From Marinomonas rhizomae (GTDB lineage Bacteria; Pseudomonadota; Gammaproteobacteria; Pseudomonadales; Marinomonadaceae): a DNA stretch of 64,000 nucleotides. The notes under the pieces were generated by a model. It saw only the letters and a program-made list of their open reading frames with translations, had not been told where the DNA came from and ran no database searches. Where the stretch lies: NCBI RefSeq assembly GCF_003315485.1, contig NZ_QNSE01000008.1:87421-151420 (forward strand). Direction: 5' to 3'. Below, piece by piece: positions 37,831 through 47,171 of the stretch. The translations under genes and the position numbers were made by a program. Position 1 is the first letter of the stretch. Every line of letters begins with the position of its first letter.

Positions 37831-39240
37831 ATGAACAGATTGCTTAAACACGTTAGCATGGTTGTCGTCAGTAGTTTTATGGTGGCTTCGATGTTGACTC
37901 ATGCGGCTTCACTTCCTGACTTTACGGAGTTAGTTGAGGAAGCCTCCCCCGCTGTTGTGAATATCAGTACGGAACAAACTGTTACCACAAAAACGGCTAA
38001 TGAAGGTGGTCAGCAATTAGGGCCAAATAGCGAAGAACTTAATGAATTCTTCAAGCACTTCTTTGGTCAGCAGCCTTTCGGTCAGCAAACACCACCACAA
38101 CAGGGACAGCGTAGTTCATTGGGATCTGGTTTTATTGTTTCCCATGATGGTTACGTGTTGACTAATAATCACGTTATTGATGGCGCGGATGTGATCCATG
38201 TTCGCCTTAATGATAGACGGGAATATATTGCGAAATTGGTTGGCACGGATCCTAGAACCGATTTGGCTCTGCTAAAAATCGAAGCTGATGATTTGCCAAT
38301 CGTGAAAATGGGTGATTCAGACAAACTTAAACCTGGTCAGTGGGTATTAGCAATTGGCTCACCATTTGGCTTTGACTACACAGTGACCGCTGGCATTGTT
38401 AGTGCAACAGGTCGAAACTTACCATCGGATAACTATGTGCCATTTATTCAAACAGATGTTGCGATCAATCCAGGGAACTCTGGTGGTCCGTTATTCAATT
38501 TAGATGGTGAAGTGGTAGGCATTAACTCACAAATTTACACTCGTTCTGGTGGTTTTATGGGAGTCTCTTTTGCGATTCCTTCTAAAGTAGCCATGTCGGT
38601 TGTGGATCAGTTGAAGAGTGATGGTAAGGTATCTCGCGCTTGGTTAGGTGTATTGATTCAGGATGTAAACAATGAGCTGGCAGAGTCATTTGGTTTAGAC
38701 AGATCAAATGGTGCATTGATTAGCCGAGTATTGCCTGATTCTCCAGCTGAAAAAGCGGGCTTAAAATCAGGTGATATCATCCTGAAATTCAATGGTGAGT
38801 CCATCGCACATTCTGGTGAGCTGCCTTACATTGTTGGACAAATGAAAGCAGGTGAAAAAGTCGATGCCAGAGTCTATCGAGATGGCAAGGAACAAACTAT
38901 TTCGGTGACCCTTGATGCTCGACCAAATGATCCTAAAATCGTTGCTCAATCACAGCAAGATCAAAACCGGTTAGGTATGATTGTTGGTGAAGTACCTGCA
39001 GAAATGGCGAAGAAATTTGAAATTGACGGTGGGGTTGTTATTGAGCAGGTTCTTGGTGGTACTGCCGCTCGTAATGGTTTGCAACAAGGTGATGTGATTA
39101 CTATGTTGAATGGTAAGCGGATTACCAGTGTGACGGAGTTTGGTGAAATAGCCAAAAATATTCCGAACGGACGTTCTGTACCAATGCGAGTTATTAGACA
39201 GGGTTACCCAATGTTTATTCCATTCAAAATAATGGATTAA
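37831..39240 (+). CDS. degP: Periplasmic serine protease DegP/MucD
   Basis: The 469-aa HtrA-family protease has a signal peptide (residues 1-26), a trypsin-like domain with His114 (TNNHVIDGAD), Asp144 (RTDLALLKI) and Ser217 (GNSGGPLF), and two PDZ domains (about 265-355 and 375-465). It degrades misfolded envelope proteins and is a typical sigma-E target. AAGGAG precedes the ATG. It closes the rpoE-rseABC block and is followed by a strong terminator. Confidence 0.96.
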   Translation: MNRLLKHVSMVVVSSFMVASMLTHAASLPDFTELVEEASPAVVNISTEQTVTTKTANEGGQQLGPNSEELNEFFKHFFGQQPFGQQTPPQQGQRSSLGSGFIVSHDGYVLTNNHVIDGADVIHVRLNDRREYIAKLVGTDPRTDLALLKIEADDLPIVKMGDSDKLKPGQWVLAIGSPFGFDYTVTAGIVSATGRNLPSDNYVPFIQTDVAINPGNSGGPLFNLDGEVVGINSQIYTRSGGFMGVSFAIPSKVAMSVVDQLKSDGKVSRAWLGVLIQDVNNELAESFGLDRSNGALISRVLPDSPAEKAGLKSGDIILKFNGESIAHSGELPYIVGQMKAGEKVDARVYRDGKEQTISVTLDARPNDPKIVAQSQQDQNRLGMIVGEVPAEMAKKFEIDGGVVIEQVLGGTAARNGLQQGDVITMLNGKRITSVTEFGEIAKNIPNGRSVPMRVIRQGYPMFIPFKIMD

Positions 39241-39285
39241 TCATTAGAGTTGTAAAAAAAGCGAAAAAATGCCCTTTTGACTATT

Positions 39286-39309
39286 ACTGTTCACTAAAAA
39301 AGAACAGTA
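39286..39309. repeat. Inverted repeat after degP
   Basis: TACTGTTC and GAACAGTA flank an A-rich loop 45 bp after the degP stop. There is no T-run. It could be an mRNA 3' hairpin or a protein site. Confidence 0.4.
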
Positions 39310-39349
39310 TGACGATTTTATAGGATTTTCGCCTTTGATTGCTTTACCA

Positions 39350-39379
39350 AGCGAGGCCTACTGGGCCTCGCTTTTTTTT
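39350..39379 (+). terminator. Terminator of the rpoE-degP block
   Basis: AGCGAGGCC and GGCCTCGCT form a 9-bp stem with a 5-nt loop, followed by TTTTTTT. Confidence 0.92.
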
Positions 39380-39526
39380 GCTCTAAACTTGAAGTTAAAG
39401 TTTAGACATGTAACTATTTTTTACCGTTTAGGCCAAATCAACAGTGTTTTAATAAAATATTATTGATGAGCGCAGTAATCGTGAAAGGAACGCTAAACAA
39501 AAAAATATTTGAGGGGAGTGGGGCAA

Positions 39527-39943
39527 GTGGTAGAGAAGGGGATTTGCTTTCGGTTAGGGCGTGAGCGTTATGTTCATCCTATTTCAACTATCAAAGAAGT
39601 ACTTAGTTACCAGTCTCCAGCGCCTGTGCCGGGTGCACCTGAAGGTGTTGAGGGGATGATCAATGTGCGCGGTAATATGGTGACAATTATGTACGGCAGT
39701 CACTTACTGAGTTTAGATCCAGCTGAATGCGAAGAGGAGGGGCACATTATTGTTCTAGATTTACCGACAGGCTATGTTGGAATTCGAGTAGAAGCTGTTG
39801 AGCGAATTATGGATCTGCCAGAAAATAATGACACTCATGGGCTTGAGTATCGTGATCATGATTGTATTCAAGGGACTATTCAGTACGATAATGATCTTTA
39901 TATTTTAGTCGAGTTCGATGAGTATTGTGCGGCTCTTGATTGA
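39527..39943 (+). CDS. CheW-like scaffold protein (GTG start)
   Basis: The protein is about 138 aa and almost entirely one CheW domain: CFRLGRERYVHPISTIKEVL, then VEGMINVRGNMVTIMYGSHLL and VGIRVEAVERIMDLP. CheW proteins couple chemoreceptors to CheA. No CheA or receptor gene is near, so it may serve a distant chemosensory array or act as a CheV-like accessory. A run of G-rich sequence (AGGGGAG) ends 8 nt before a GTG at 39527, which I take as the start; an upstream TTG at 39509 is also in frame. Confidence 0.85.
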   Translation: MVEKGICFRLGRERYVHPISTIKEVLSYQSPAPVPGAPEGVEGMINVRGNMVTIMYGSHLLSLDPAECEEEGHIIVLDLPTGYVGIRVEAVERIMDLPENNDTHGLEYRDHDCIQGTIQYDNDLYILVEFDEYCAALD

Positions 39944-39958
39944 CCGAGTATTGGAGCG

Positions 39959-39989
39959 GCAAACCAATGCTTTGTCATCATTGGTTTGC
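39959..39989. terminator. Bidirectional hairpin between cheW-like gene and argA
   Basis: GCAAACCAATG and CATTGGTTTGC form a perfect 11-bp stem between two convergent genes. The + strand continues TCGTTTG. Confidence 0.55.
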
Positions 39990-40016
39990 TCGTTTGATCT
40001 TCTCGATGAGTAGGTA

Positions 40017-41327
40017 TTAAAGCTGTTTTGAGAAGATTTTTGAGTTGCGTTGGTAGTTGTACAAAGCCTGTTTTTGCGTTGGTAAACTTGCCAATGTTGT
40101 TTCGCTAAACCCTCGCTCAATAAACCAATGAGCAGTTCGAGTGGTTAACAAGAAAAGCATGGTTAGATTTTGACGTTTAGCGGCTTGTTCTATGCCTTTT
40201 AATAGCCGTTCACCACGGTTAGATCCACGATAATCTGGCGATACCGCCAAACAAGCCAGTTCACCGGAATACTCTTGTTCAAACGGGTAAAGTGCAGCAC
40301 AGGCGACAATGGCGCCATCTCGTTCAATGACAATAAAGCGATCTATTTCGTTCTCTAGCAGCTCTCGAGATCGTCTTACCAAGACACCTTTTTCTTCCAG
40401 CGGTGCAAGCAATGCCATCATACCGCCTACATCATCAATGTGGGCTGGGCGTAATTGCTCATAGCTGTCTTCATCAATCATGGTGCCTGAGCCTTCACGA
40501 GTGAAGAGTTCTTGCAGAAGGCCACCATTTTCATTGTATGAGATTAAATGTGCTCTTGGTACGCCCTGACGAACTGCCTGAACACAGGCGTCCAATGCTG
40601 CTTGGGTAATGGTAGACAGCGTTCTTTCTTTAAGAATCGATTCAGCGTCTTTGGTTAACAACTCGGAGTAGAGTTCGCCGTTAGTTTTGAATACGCCTTC
40701 TTCTTCCGAAAATATAACTAGCTTATCAGCTTTGAGCTGTACCGCAGCTTGGATGGCGACGTCTTCGCTTTTTAGATTAAATACTTCACCTGTTGGTGAA
40801 AAGCCAAGGTGAGGTAAAAGCACCATGTTGTCATCTTCAAGCAAGCGAAAAATGGCCTCGGTGTCGATTCGGCGTACTTCGCCAGTGTGTCCATAATCGA
40901 TACCATCAACAACGCCTAGCGGTCTGGCAATAACATAATTACCACTGCACACTTTTAGCCTTGCGCCGTCCATTGGTGTGTTTGATAGTCCCATGGATAA
41001 TTGAGCTTCAAGCTGAACACGCACTGCCGCAGAGGCCTGGATGATATCTAATAACTGATCTTGTGGCGTGACACGATAGTCGTCTTCGACATGGCTGGTT
41101 AAATGTCTATTGGCTAATACTCGGCTAATTTGAGGACGTGCGCCTTGCACTAAGACAAGGCGGATTCCTAATGAATCCAATAAGGCAAGGTCGTGAATAA
41201 TGCTTGAAAAGTGAGCGCATTCGACAGCCTCACCTGGAATCAATATGACAAAGGTTTTTCCCCTATGGGCATTGATATAGGGGGAAGAATGGCGGAACCA
41301 GTCCACATAATTGAATTCTTCTGTCAC
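40017..41327 (-). CDS. argA: N-acetylglutamate synthase ArgA
   Basis: The 436-aa bifunctional-fold enzyme acetylates glutamate at the first step of arginine synthesis. Residues 1-280 form an amino-acid-kinase domain (FVILIPGEAVE, LVLVQGARPQI). Residues 290-436 form a GNAT acetyltransferase domain (ACLAVSPDYRGSNRGERLL with the acetyl-CoA loop). The frame's first ATG (41339) lies inside argE without a ribosome site. The GTG at 41327, right after the argE stop with GAGG six bases before it, aligns with Pseudomonas ArgA N-termini, so I prefer it. It is cotranscribed with argE. Confidence 0.94.
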   Translation of the reverse strand: MTEEFNYVDWFRHSSPYINAHRGKTFVILIPGEAVECAHFSSIIHDLALLDSLGIRLVLVQGARPQISRVLANRHLTSHVEDDYRVTPQDQLLDIIQASAAVRVQLEAQLSMGLSNTPMDGARLKVCSGNYVIARPLGVVDGIDYGHTGEVRRIDTEAIFRLLEDDNMVLLPHLGFSPTGEVFNLKSEDVAIQAAVQLKADKLVIFSEEEGVFKTNGELYSELLTKDAESILKERTLSTITQAALDACVQAVRQGVPRAHLISYNENGGLLQELFTREGSGTMIDEDSYEQLRPAHIDDVGGMMALLAPLEEKGVLVRRSRELLENEIDRFIVIERDGAIVACAALYPFEQEYSGELACLAVSPDYRGSNRGERLLKGIEQAAKRQNLTMLFLLTTRTAHWFIERGFSETTLASLPTQKQALYNYQRNSKIFSKQL

Positions 41328-41328
41328 G

Positions 41329-42504
41329 CTATTCCTCATTTTTTGGTTCGTTTAATTGAAGGCAAAAGCGCTCGATTAGACCGCGAATTACCTCTTGCAT
41401 AGGTTGAATTTGGTTCAGTGCCATAAATTCATTAGGCTGATGGGCTTGATCGATAGAGCCCGGCCCTAAAATTAAGGTTTCCATTCCCATTTTATTTAGG
41501 AAAGAGCCTTCCGTTGCAAACGCCACAGTGCTTGCTTGACGATTGGTTAAAGCTTCACAGGCTTTTATGATATCCGATTCGATCGAGGTATAAAAAGACG
41601 GAACATCAGGAAATAAGCTATTTAGCTGAATTTTTGTTCCTGTTTTCTCTTCTATGCGTGGCAATATCTCAGCAATCTCGGCCATTAATGCTTGGTTGCT
41701 CATCCCAGGTAGAGCTCGTAAATCAAATTCTAGCTCGCAGCGGCCACAAATACGATTTGGGTTATCGCCGCCATGTATACAGCCAAAGTTCATTGTTGGG
41801 TAGTCAATAATAAAGCTAGCATCTCGATAGTTTGCTTTAAGTTGCTGGCGAAATTGCATAAGTTCTGACATAACGTCATGCATGGCATCTAGGGCATTAT
41901 TGCCTAATGATGGGTTAGACGAATGTCCGGATTGACCTGTTATTTGGATACGCTCCATCATGATGCCTTTGTGAGCATATATTGGTGTCAGCGATGTGGG
42001 TTCACCAATTAAAGCATAGCGTGCCTTTAATTGGCCTTGCGCAACTAAGGCTCTTGCGCCAGACATTGAACTTTCTTCATCTGCGGTCGCTAGAATAATA
42101 AGCGGCTGTTTTAAATCAGATAACTGCATTTGACGAATAGTGTCGAGCACAATGGCGAAGAAACCTTTCATATCGCAACTGCCAAGCCCGTAGAGTTTTT
42201 GGTCTCTTTCTTCCAATTTAAATGGGTCTGATTTCCAGCGGCCTTTATCGTAAGGAACTGTATCTGTGTGGCCTGATAATACTAACCCCCCATCGCCACT
42301 TCCTAAGGTCGCAATTAGATTGAATTTATTGGGTTGGCCTGGCAATGGCATGACTTCACACTGAAAACCTTGAGAGCTCAGCCAGCTTTCAAGTAATTGA
42401 ATCACACCTTTATTTGACTGATCCCAATGGGCTTGACTACAACTGATAGAAGGCGATGCAATTAATTGGGACATCATATTAATAAGAGAGGGGAGTGCGG
42501 GCAT
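41329..42504 (-). CDS. argE: Acetylornithine deacetylase ArgE
   Basis: The 391-aa M20-family zinc peptidase removes the acetyl group from N-acetylornithine. Metal and catalytic motifs are in order: LSGHTDTVPYD, then GSCDMKGFFA, ATADEESSMSGA with the catalytic Glu, and the final metal His in LGPGSIDQAHQPNEF. AAGGA precedes the ATG. Its stop is directly followed by the argA start, forming an argEA operon. ArgE and ArgA together indicate the linear (non-cycled) acetyl route. Confidence 0.94.
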   Translation of the reverse strand: MPALPSLINMMSQLIASPSISCSQAHWDQSNKGVIQLLESWLSSQGFQCEVMPLPGQPNKFNLIATLGSGDGGLVLSGHTDTVPYDKGRWKSDPFKLEERDQKLYGLGSCDMKGFFAIVLDTIRQMQLSDLKQPLIILATADEESSMSGARALVAQGQLKARYALIGEPTSLTPIYAHKGIMMERIQITGQSGHSSNPSLGNNALDAMHDVMSELMQFRQQLKANYRDASFIIDYPTMNFGCIHGGDNPNRICGRCELEFDLRALPGMSNQALMAEIAEILPRIEEKTGTKIQLNSLFPDVPSFYTSIESDIIKACEALTNRQASTVAFATEGSFLNKMGMETLILGPGSIDQAHQPNEFMALNQIQPMQEVIRGLIERFCLQLNEPKNEE

Positions 42505-42636
42505 AAAAGGTATTCCTTGAATCCGAGTTAGTTTCGAATATTACTACTGTACGCTAGGCATCTGGTACACTTGCTCGCACATTATTTTTCTCTTTGTTGT
42601 TTGCTCAACAGCAAAGGTTTTAGAGGTTCGTATATT

Positions 42637-43581
42637 ATGGCTACCGAGCTAGAGCTAAAGTTAATGCTTCATCCTGAGTATCTCAAGTCTGCAAGTGATT
42701 TTCTTGATGAAATTTGTGCATCTTCTGACACTGAAGAACAATCACGTCAACCTACATTGGCCTTGATGAATGCCTATTTTGATACCGAAAACGCTGAGCT
42801 GATGCAAGGTGGTATGGCGCTACGCATTCGTGCTGTTAACAATAAGTTTATTCAAACCGTAAAAACGCGAGGCAGTAACCGCATCGGCATGCATGCACGT
42901 GGAGAATGGGAGTGGTTTGTCTCCAGCGACCAATTGGATTTGTCGTTATTAAGTGATGTGCCTTTGCCTGAATCATTGCAAGACATGTCTTGGTGTAGCA
43001 AATTGATTGAAGTGTATCGTACTGACTTTGAGAGACAGGTTTGGAATATCCAATCTCACGAAACCAAAATGGAAGTGGTTTGTGATCAAGGTTTGGTAAC
43101 CTCTCCTTATGGTGAAGATGCTATTTGTGAGCTAGAGCTTGAGCTTAAAGAGGGCGATGAATCTGGTTTGTACCAGTTTGCTTTGCAACTGGCGGATCGT
43201 GTACCTGTTCAGGTCAGTATTGTTTCTAAGGCGCAAAAAGGCGTGCGTTTAAAATATGGACAGATCGAATTTCCTCAGAAGCCAGATAATACTTCTAACC
43301 CATTAGAGCTGGCTGCCTATTGGTATGAAGTATGGTTGGTTTATTGGGAGGCGATGTATTTTATGGAGGATGAAGCGCTGATGCAGCCACTTCGTCATTC
43401 TATGTCTCAATTAAAAACGTGTGTGCCATCTGACTTGGCACAAGAGCTTGATAGTCTAGATAAGAAACTAGAACGTCAACTTATTGAGGAAGACAATTTG
43501 TTACTGAAAAATTTAGCAGGTATGACTCAGGTTGGCGTGACTATGTTAATGATTGGGCAATGGTTAAATAAACAAGTCTAA
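42637..43581 (+). CDS. ygiF: CYTH-domain inorganic triphosphatase (YgiF-like)
   Basis: The protein is 314 aa. The N-terminal CYTH tunnel domain (residues 1-205) opens with the signature ELELKL (ExExK), then ALRIRAVNNKFIQTVKTRG, with the basic substrate-binding residues. From about 215 the helical region (LAAYWYEVWLVYWEAMYFM, LRHSMSQLKT) looks like a shortened CHAD domain. E. coli YgiF hydrolyses inorganic triphosphate and is encoded directly before glnE, the same order as here. I chose the ATG at 42637 where CYTH begins; the frame stays open 22 codons upstream. Confidence 0.88.
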   Translation: MATELELKLMLHPEYLKSASDFLDEICASSDTEEQSRQPTLALMNAYFDTENAELMQGGMALRIRAVNNKFIQTVKTRGSNRIGMHARGEWEWFVSSDQLDLSLLSDVPLPESLQDMSWCSKLIEVYRTDFERQVWNIQSHETKMEVVCDQGLVTSPYGEDAICELELELKEGDESGLYQFALQLADRVPVQVSIVSKAQKGVRLKYGQIEFPQKPDNTSNPLELAAYWYEVWLVYWEAMYFMEDEALMQPLRHSMSQLKTCVPSDLAQELDSLDKKLERQLIEEDNLLLKNLAGMTQVGVTMLMIGQWLNKQV

Positions 43582-43654
43582 TGATTTTTTGACAGCCATT
43601 GCTGTATGACATTACGGTATGAAAAATAAAAAGAAGATTTTGTAAGGAAGCCTT

Positions 43655-46585
43655 GTGATCCCTCCGCATTTGAACCCAAATTACGCAATATTTTGTGAAC
43701 AATCCTCTTCTCGTGCTTTGCTACTAGAGCACGTCCATGACGCTCGAGAAAGACAGGGGCTTGATTTATTAAACCAAGGGCAAATTGATGTATTAGAGCC
43801 CTTGTGGATGCTGAGTGAGTATTTGCATCAGCAATTCGTTCGTTTCCCCCATTGGTTAGACGATTTGCTAGTGCTTAAAAAATTACCAGAAAAGCCGTCT
43901 AAGGAAGCGTTAATGGCTGGTGAAGCGTTTTTTTTATGTGAGATGAACGCTTGCCCGACAGAATCATTAGAGCCATTGGATGAAGCTGGCTTTATCAAGC
44001 GTTTGCGTTTATATCGTCAGTGGTGGATGGTGCGGTTGATTGCTTTGGACATCCAGCAGCGGCTTTCATTGACCGAGCTTACATCTCGTTTAAGCGCATT
44101 GGCGGATGCTTGTGTCAATGCCAGTCTTCAATGGATAACGCAGCATTACCTTGCTTTGTATGGTCAGGCGTTAGACGGTAATGGTCAGCCTCAATCGATG
44201 ATTGTCATTGGTATGGGGAAGTTGGGGGGCAACGAGTTAAACCTGTCTTCCGATATCGATTTGATTTTCGCTTTTCGTGAGCATGGTGAGACTCAGGGTG
44301 GGAAGAAAAGTCTGTCTCATCAAGAATACTTTACTAAGTTAGGCCAAAAACTGATTCAACATTTAGACCAGGTTAATGCTGACGGCTTTGTTTTTAGAGT
44401 CGACATGCGCTTGCGTCCTTTTGGTCAGTCGGGGGCTTTGGTACTCAATATGGATTCGTTGGAAAACTATTACCAAGATCAAGGGCGAGATTGGGAACGT
44501 TACGCCATGATTAAAGCACGTGTCATGTCGGGCAATGCGTTGGACGTAGGTGAATTTGAAGCCTTACGAAAGCCTTTTGTTTATCGCAAGTATTTGGATT
44601 TTGGTGCGATAGGCGCATTGCGCGATCTTAAGCAGATGATTGCTAAAGAAGTACGCCGTAAAGGGATTGAGCACAATATTAAATTGGGCGAAGGTGGTAT
44701 TCGGGAAGTGGAATTTATCGCTCAAGCTTTACAGATATTACATGGTGGTCGAGATCAAGGTTTGCAAACACCCTCTTTGTTGAAAGTCTTGTCTTACCTT
44801 GCTCAGCAGGACTATTTACCAGTGGAAGAGATGGATCAACTTCGTGAAGCGTATTTACTGTTACGTCGTACTGAACACGCATTACAAGCAGTGAACGATG
44901 AGCAAACACAGTTATTGCCTGAAGACGAAAAGGCACGAACGCGAATCGCCCTGATGGTAGGTTTTCCGTCATGGGAGGCTTTGGATAAACGACTTTGGGA
45001 AGTGCGAAAAAATGTGCATCGCTCTTTTGTGGCATTGATCGACGATGGTCATGAGAGCAGTGAGGAAGTTAAAAGTCAGGAAACATGGCGCTTGCTGATT
45101 AAGCATCCAGAAGACCGAGAGGCCATACAAGACGCGATAGAGTTGATTGCCTGGCAAGATCAAGAAGCGAGCATTTCACGAATTTCTCAATTGCTCAGTT
45201 CCCGCACCGTAGTGTTTATGCAGCCTATTGGCCATGAAAGGCTTGCTGTATTTTTAGCGGCCCTGATTTCTAAGTTAACAGATGAAGCCAACCCAGATTT
45301 GGTATTAGAACGTGTTTTTCCTATTCTAGAAGCGGTACTACGACGTACTGCCTATCTGGTTTTGTTATGTGAAAACCAAACAGCACTGACTCATCTAATT
45401 CGATTGTGTCGAGAAAGTGTCTGGTTTACTGAAGCGATTTCGACGACACCTGCGTTGTTGGATGAGCTGCTAGATGCGAATACGCTCTTTTCACCACCTG
45501 ATAAAAATATGCTAACGGAAGAGTTGCAGCAGATATTGTTGCGTTTGCCGGAAGACGATGAAGAAGCTCAGATGGATGCCATGCGTCGCTTTAGACGTTC
45601 TATTATTTTACGTATTGCCGCCTGTGATATCACAGAAATACTACCTGTCATGAAAGTAAGTGATCACTTAACTTGGTTGGCGGAGGTACTTTTGGATCAA
45701 GTCTTACAGCAATCGTGGCAGTATTTAACTAAGAAACATGGCTTTCCTGTAAGCAAAGGTGAAGTTGCTTTTACACCGCAACTGGCGATTATTGGTTATG
45801 GGAAATCAGGAGGTTGGGAGCTGGGTTACGATTCAGACCTCGATCTTGTGTTTATTCATAATGCACAGGCGAACGGTAGTACAGACGGAAATCGTAGTAT
45901 CGACAATCTTACTTTCTATACACGTCTTGGCCAGCGTTTAATTCATATGATTACTAGCTTTACCGCCGCTGGTCGTCTGTATGAAGTGGATATGCGTTTG
46001 CGCCCTTCAGGAAATTCAGGCTTGCTGGTTTCTAGTTTGGAAGCCTTTAAAGATTATCAACAAAAAGAAGCCTGGGTTTGGGAGCACCAAGCTTTGACCC
46101 GCTCTCGCGGCTTGGCGGGAGAGTCTAATTTACTGGCTAAATTTGAAGATTGCCGTAAAGATATTATTGCCTCGACTCGAGATCGTAATGTGTTAAAAAC
46201 CGAGGTCATCAAAATGCGTGAGAAAATGCGCGCTCATCTTGATACAGGCGGCAAAGAGAAAGGTTTTGACCTTAAGCAAGGCGCTGGAGGCATTATTGAT
46301 ATTGAATTCATAGTGCAATATTTAGTACTAGCTTGGTCCTGCAAATATTCCGAATTGATGCGCTATTCAGACAATGTCCGTCAGCTAGAAGCCGCGGCTT
46401 CAGTTGGCTTGATAGAGTCGGAGCAAGCAGAAAAGATGACCGATACCTATACACTTTATCGGTCCCTAACTCACAGGTTAAGTTTACAGCAACAAGGCCG
46501 AGTGGTTCAGAAGGATACACTGGTGGATAACCAGAACTTAGTGAGTCAGTATTGGGATAGTTTTGTTAATGATGAAAAAATTTAA
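43655..46585 (+). CDS. glnE: Glutamine synthetase adenylyltransferase/deadenylase GlnE
   Basis: The 976-aa enzyme has two nucleotidyltransferase domains. The N-terminal deadenylylase has GMGKLGGNELNLSSDIDLIF (about 187-206), and the C-terminal adenylyltransferase has GYGKSGGWELGYDSDLDLVF (about 711-730). Each is followed by a GlnD-PII-like helical region. It tunes glutamine synthetase to nitrogen supply. The start is GTG with AAGGAAG eight bases before it. It follows the ygiF-like gene by 73 bp. Confidence 0.96.
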   Translation: MIPPHLNPNYAIFCEQSSSRALLLEHVHDARERQGLDLLNQGQIDVLEPLWMLSEYLHQQFVRFPHWLDDLLVLKKLPEKPSKEALMAGEAFFLCEMNACPTESLEPLDEAGFIKRLRLYRQWWMVRLIALDIQQRLSLTELTSRLSALADACVNASLQWITQHYLALYGQALDGNGQPQSMIVIGMGKLGGNELNLSSDIDLIFAFREHGETQGGKKSLSHQEYFTKLGQKLIQHLDQVNADGFVFRVDMRLRPFGQSGALVLNMDSLENYYQDQGRDWERYAMIKARVMSGNALDVGEFEALRKPFVYRKYLDFGAIGALRDLKQMIAKEVRRKGIEHNIKLGEGGIREVEFIAQALQILHGGRDQGLQTPSLLKVLSYLAQQDYLPVEEMDQLREAYLLLRRTEHALQAVNDEQTQLLPEDEKARTRIALMVGFPSWEALDKRLWEVRKNVHRSFVALIDDGHESSEEVKSQETWRLLIKHPEDREAIQDAIELIAWQDQEASISRISQLLSSRTVVFMQPIGHERLAVFLAALISKLTDEANPDLVLERVFPILEAVLRRTAYLVLLCENQTALTHLIRLCRESVWFTEAISTTPALLDELLDANTLFSPPDKNMLTEELQQILLRLPEDDEEAQMDAMRRFRRSIILRIAACDITEILPVMKVSDHLTWLAEVLLDQVLQQSWQYLTKKHGFPVSKGEVAFTPQLAIIGYGKSGGWELGYDSDLDLVFIHNAQANGSTDGNRSIDNLTFYTRLGQRLIHMITSFTAAGRLYEVDMRLRPSGNSGLLVSSLEAFKDYQQKEAWVWEHQALTRSRGLAGESNLLAKFEDCRKDIIASTRDRNVLKTEVIKMREKMRAHLDTGGKEKGFDLKQGAGGIIDIEFIVQYLVLAWSCKYSELMRYSDNVRQLEAAASVGLIESEQAEKMTDTYTLYRSLTHRLSLQQQGRVVQKDTLVDNQNLVSQYWDSFVNDEKI

Positions 46586-46713
46586 ACGTTGTCTTTGTTC
46601 TCTTATTATGAATAGTGTTACAAAAAGGTGTTCGTAAATTAGCCAATCAGGCGCTATACTTTAGTTATTGGTCAGTTTTTTAGATCCACCATTCACTACT
46701 GATAGGAGGAAGA

Positions 46714-46923
46714 ATGCCAAGTATTAACGGTGTTAGCAGTCCTGCGATGGATTATGCGAGCGAAGTCTACAGCGCTAATTTAGCCAAGACAGCTCAAGAG
46801 CAACAAGGTCAGCAGAACCTTGAGCTATTGGCAGAAGCTGCAAAAAATGTGACGCCTGCGGCAAGCAGTGGATCACACACTACGACAGATAACTTAGGTC
46901 AGAACATCAACATTAACGTTTGA
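46714..46923 (+). CDS. Small hypothetical protein, 69 aa
   Basis: The 69-aa acidic protein has an Ala/Gln-rich centre (residues 12-50, LAKTAQEQQGQQNLELLAEAAKN), likely helical, and a polar Ser/Thr/Asn tail ending INININV. There is no signal peptide, membrane helix or cysteine. A very strong AGGAGG site precedes the ATG and a strong terminator follows, so it is probably a real, well-translated single gene. Short Gln-rich helical proteins of this kind resemble putative motility proteins (YjfB-like), but that match is weak. I do not recognise it with confidence. Confidence 0.7.
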   Translation: MPSINGVSSPAMDYASEVYSANLAKTAQEQQGQQNLELLAEAAKNVTPAASSGSHTTTDNLGQNININV

Positions 46924-46972
46924 TCTAAGTGTTAGGTTTCCCACTAACAAGTGCATAAACATAAAAAAGCCC

Positions 46973-47009
46973 CGAGTCTAAAGATTTCGGGGCTTTTTTA
47001 TTTTCTGGA
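46973..47009 (+). terminator. Terminator after the 69-aa gene
   Basis: AAAAAAGCCCCGA pairs with TTCGGGGCTTTTTT. This is a strong, A/T-flanked hairpin. It isolates the small gene from the lasso-peptide cluster. Confidence 0.92.
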
Positions 47010-47070
47010 ATTAATTTTCATGACTAGTAATATAATTGTTTTTATTGGAAATATTATGTTTTTATTATGT

Positions 47071-47090
47071 ACCTGTCATGTTTGACAGTT
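47071..47090 (+). promoter_or_regulatory. Lux box upstream of the lasso precursor
   Basis: ACCTGTCATGTTTGACAGTT is a 20-bp imperfect palindrome (CTGTCA/TGACAG perfect arms). It agrees with the Vibrio fischeri lux box at all six left-arm bases and five of six right-arm bases. Its centre is 91 bp before the precursor ATG. An AT-rich -10-like stretch (TAATTTTATAT, 47112-47122) lies about 35 bp beyond the centre, the geometry of a LuxR-activated promoter. Confidence 0.75.
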
Positions 47091-47171
47091 GTTTTGTGTT
47101 TTTTTTTCTTTTAATTTTATATCGAAGGCTTAGGTCTTCTTAATTTAATATAAAATTAAAAGGATATTATT

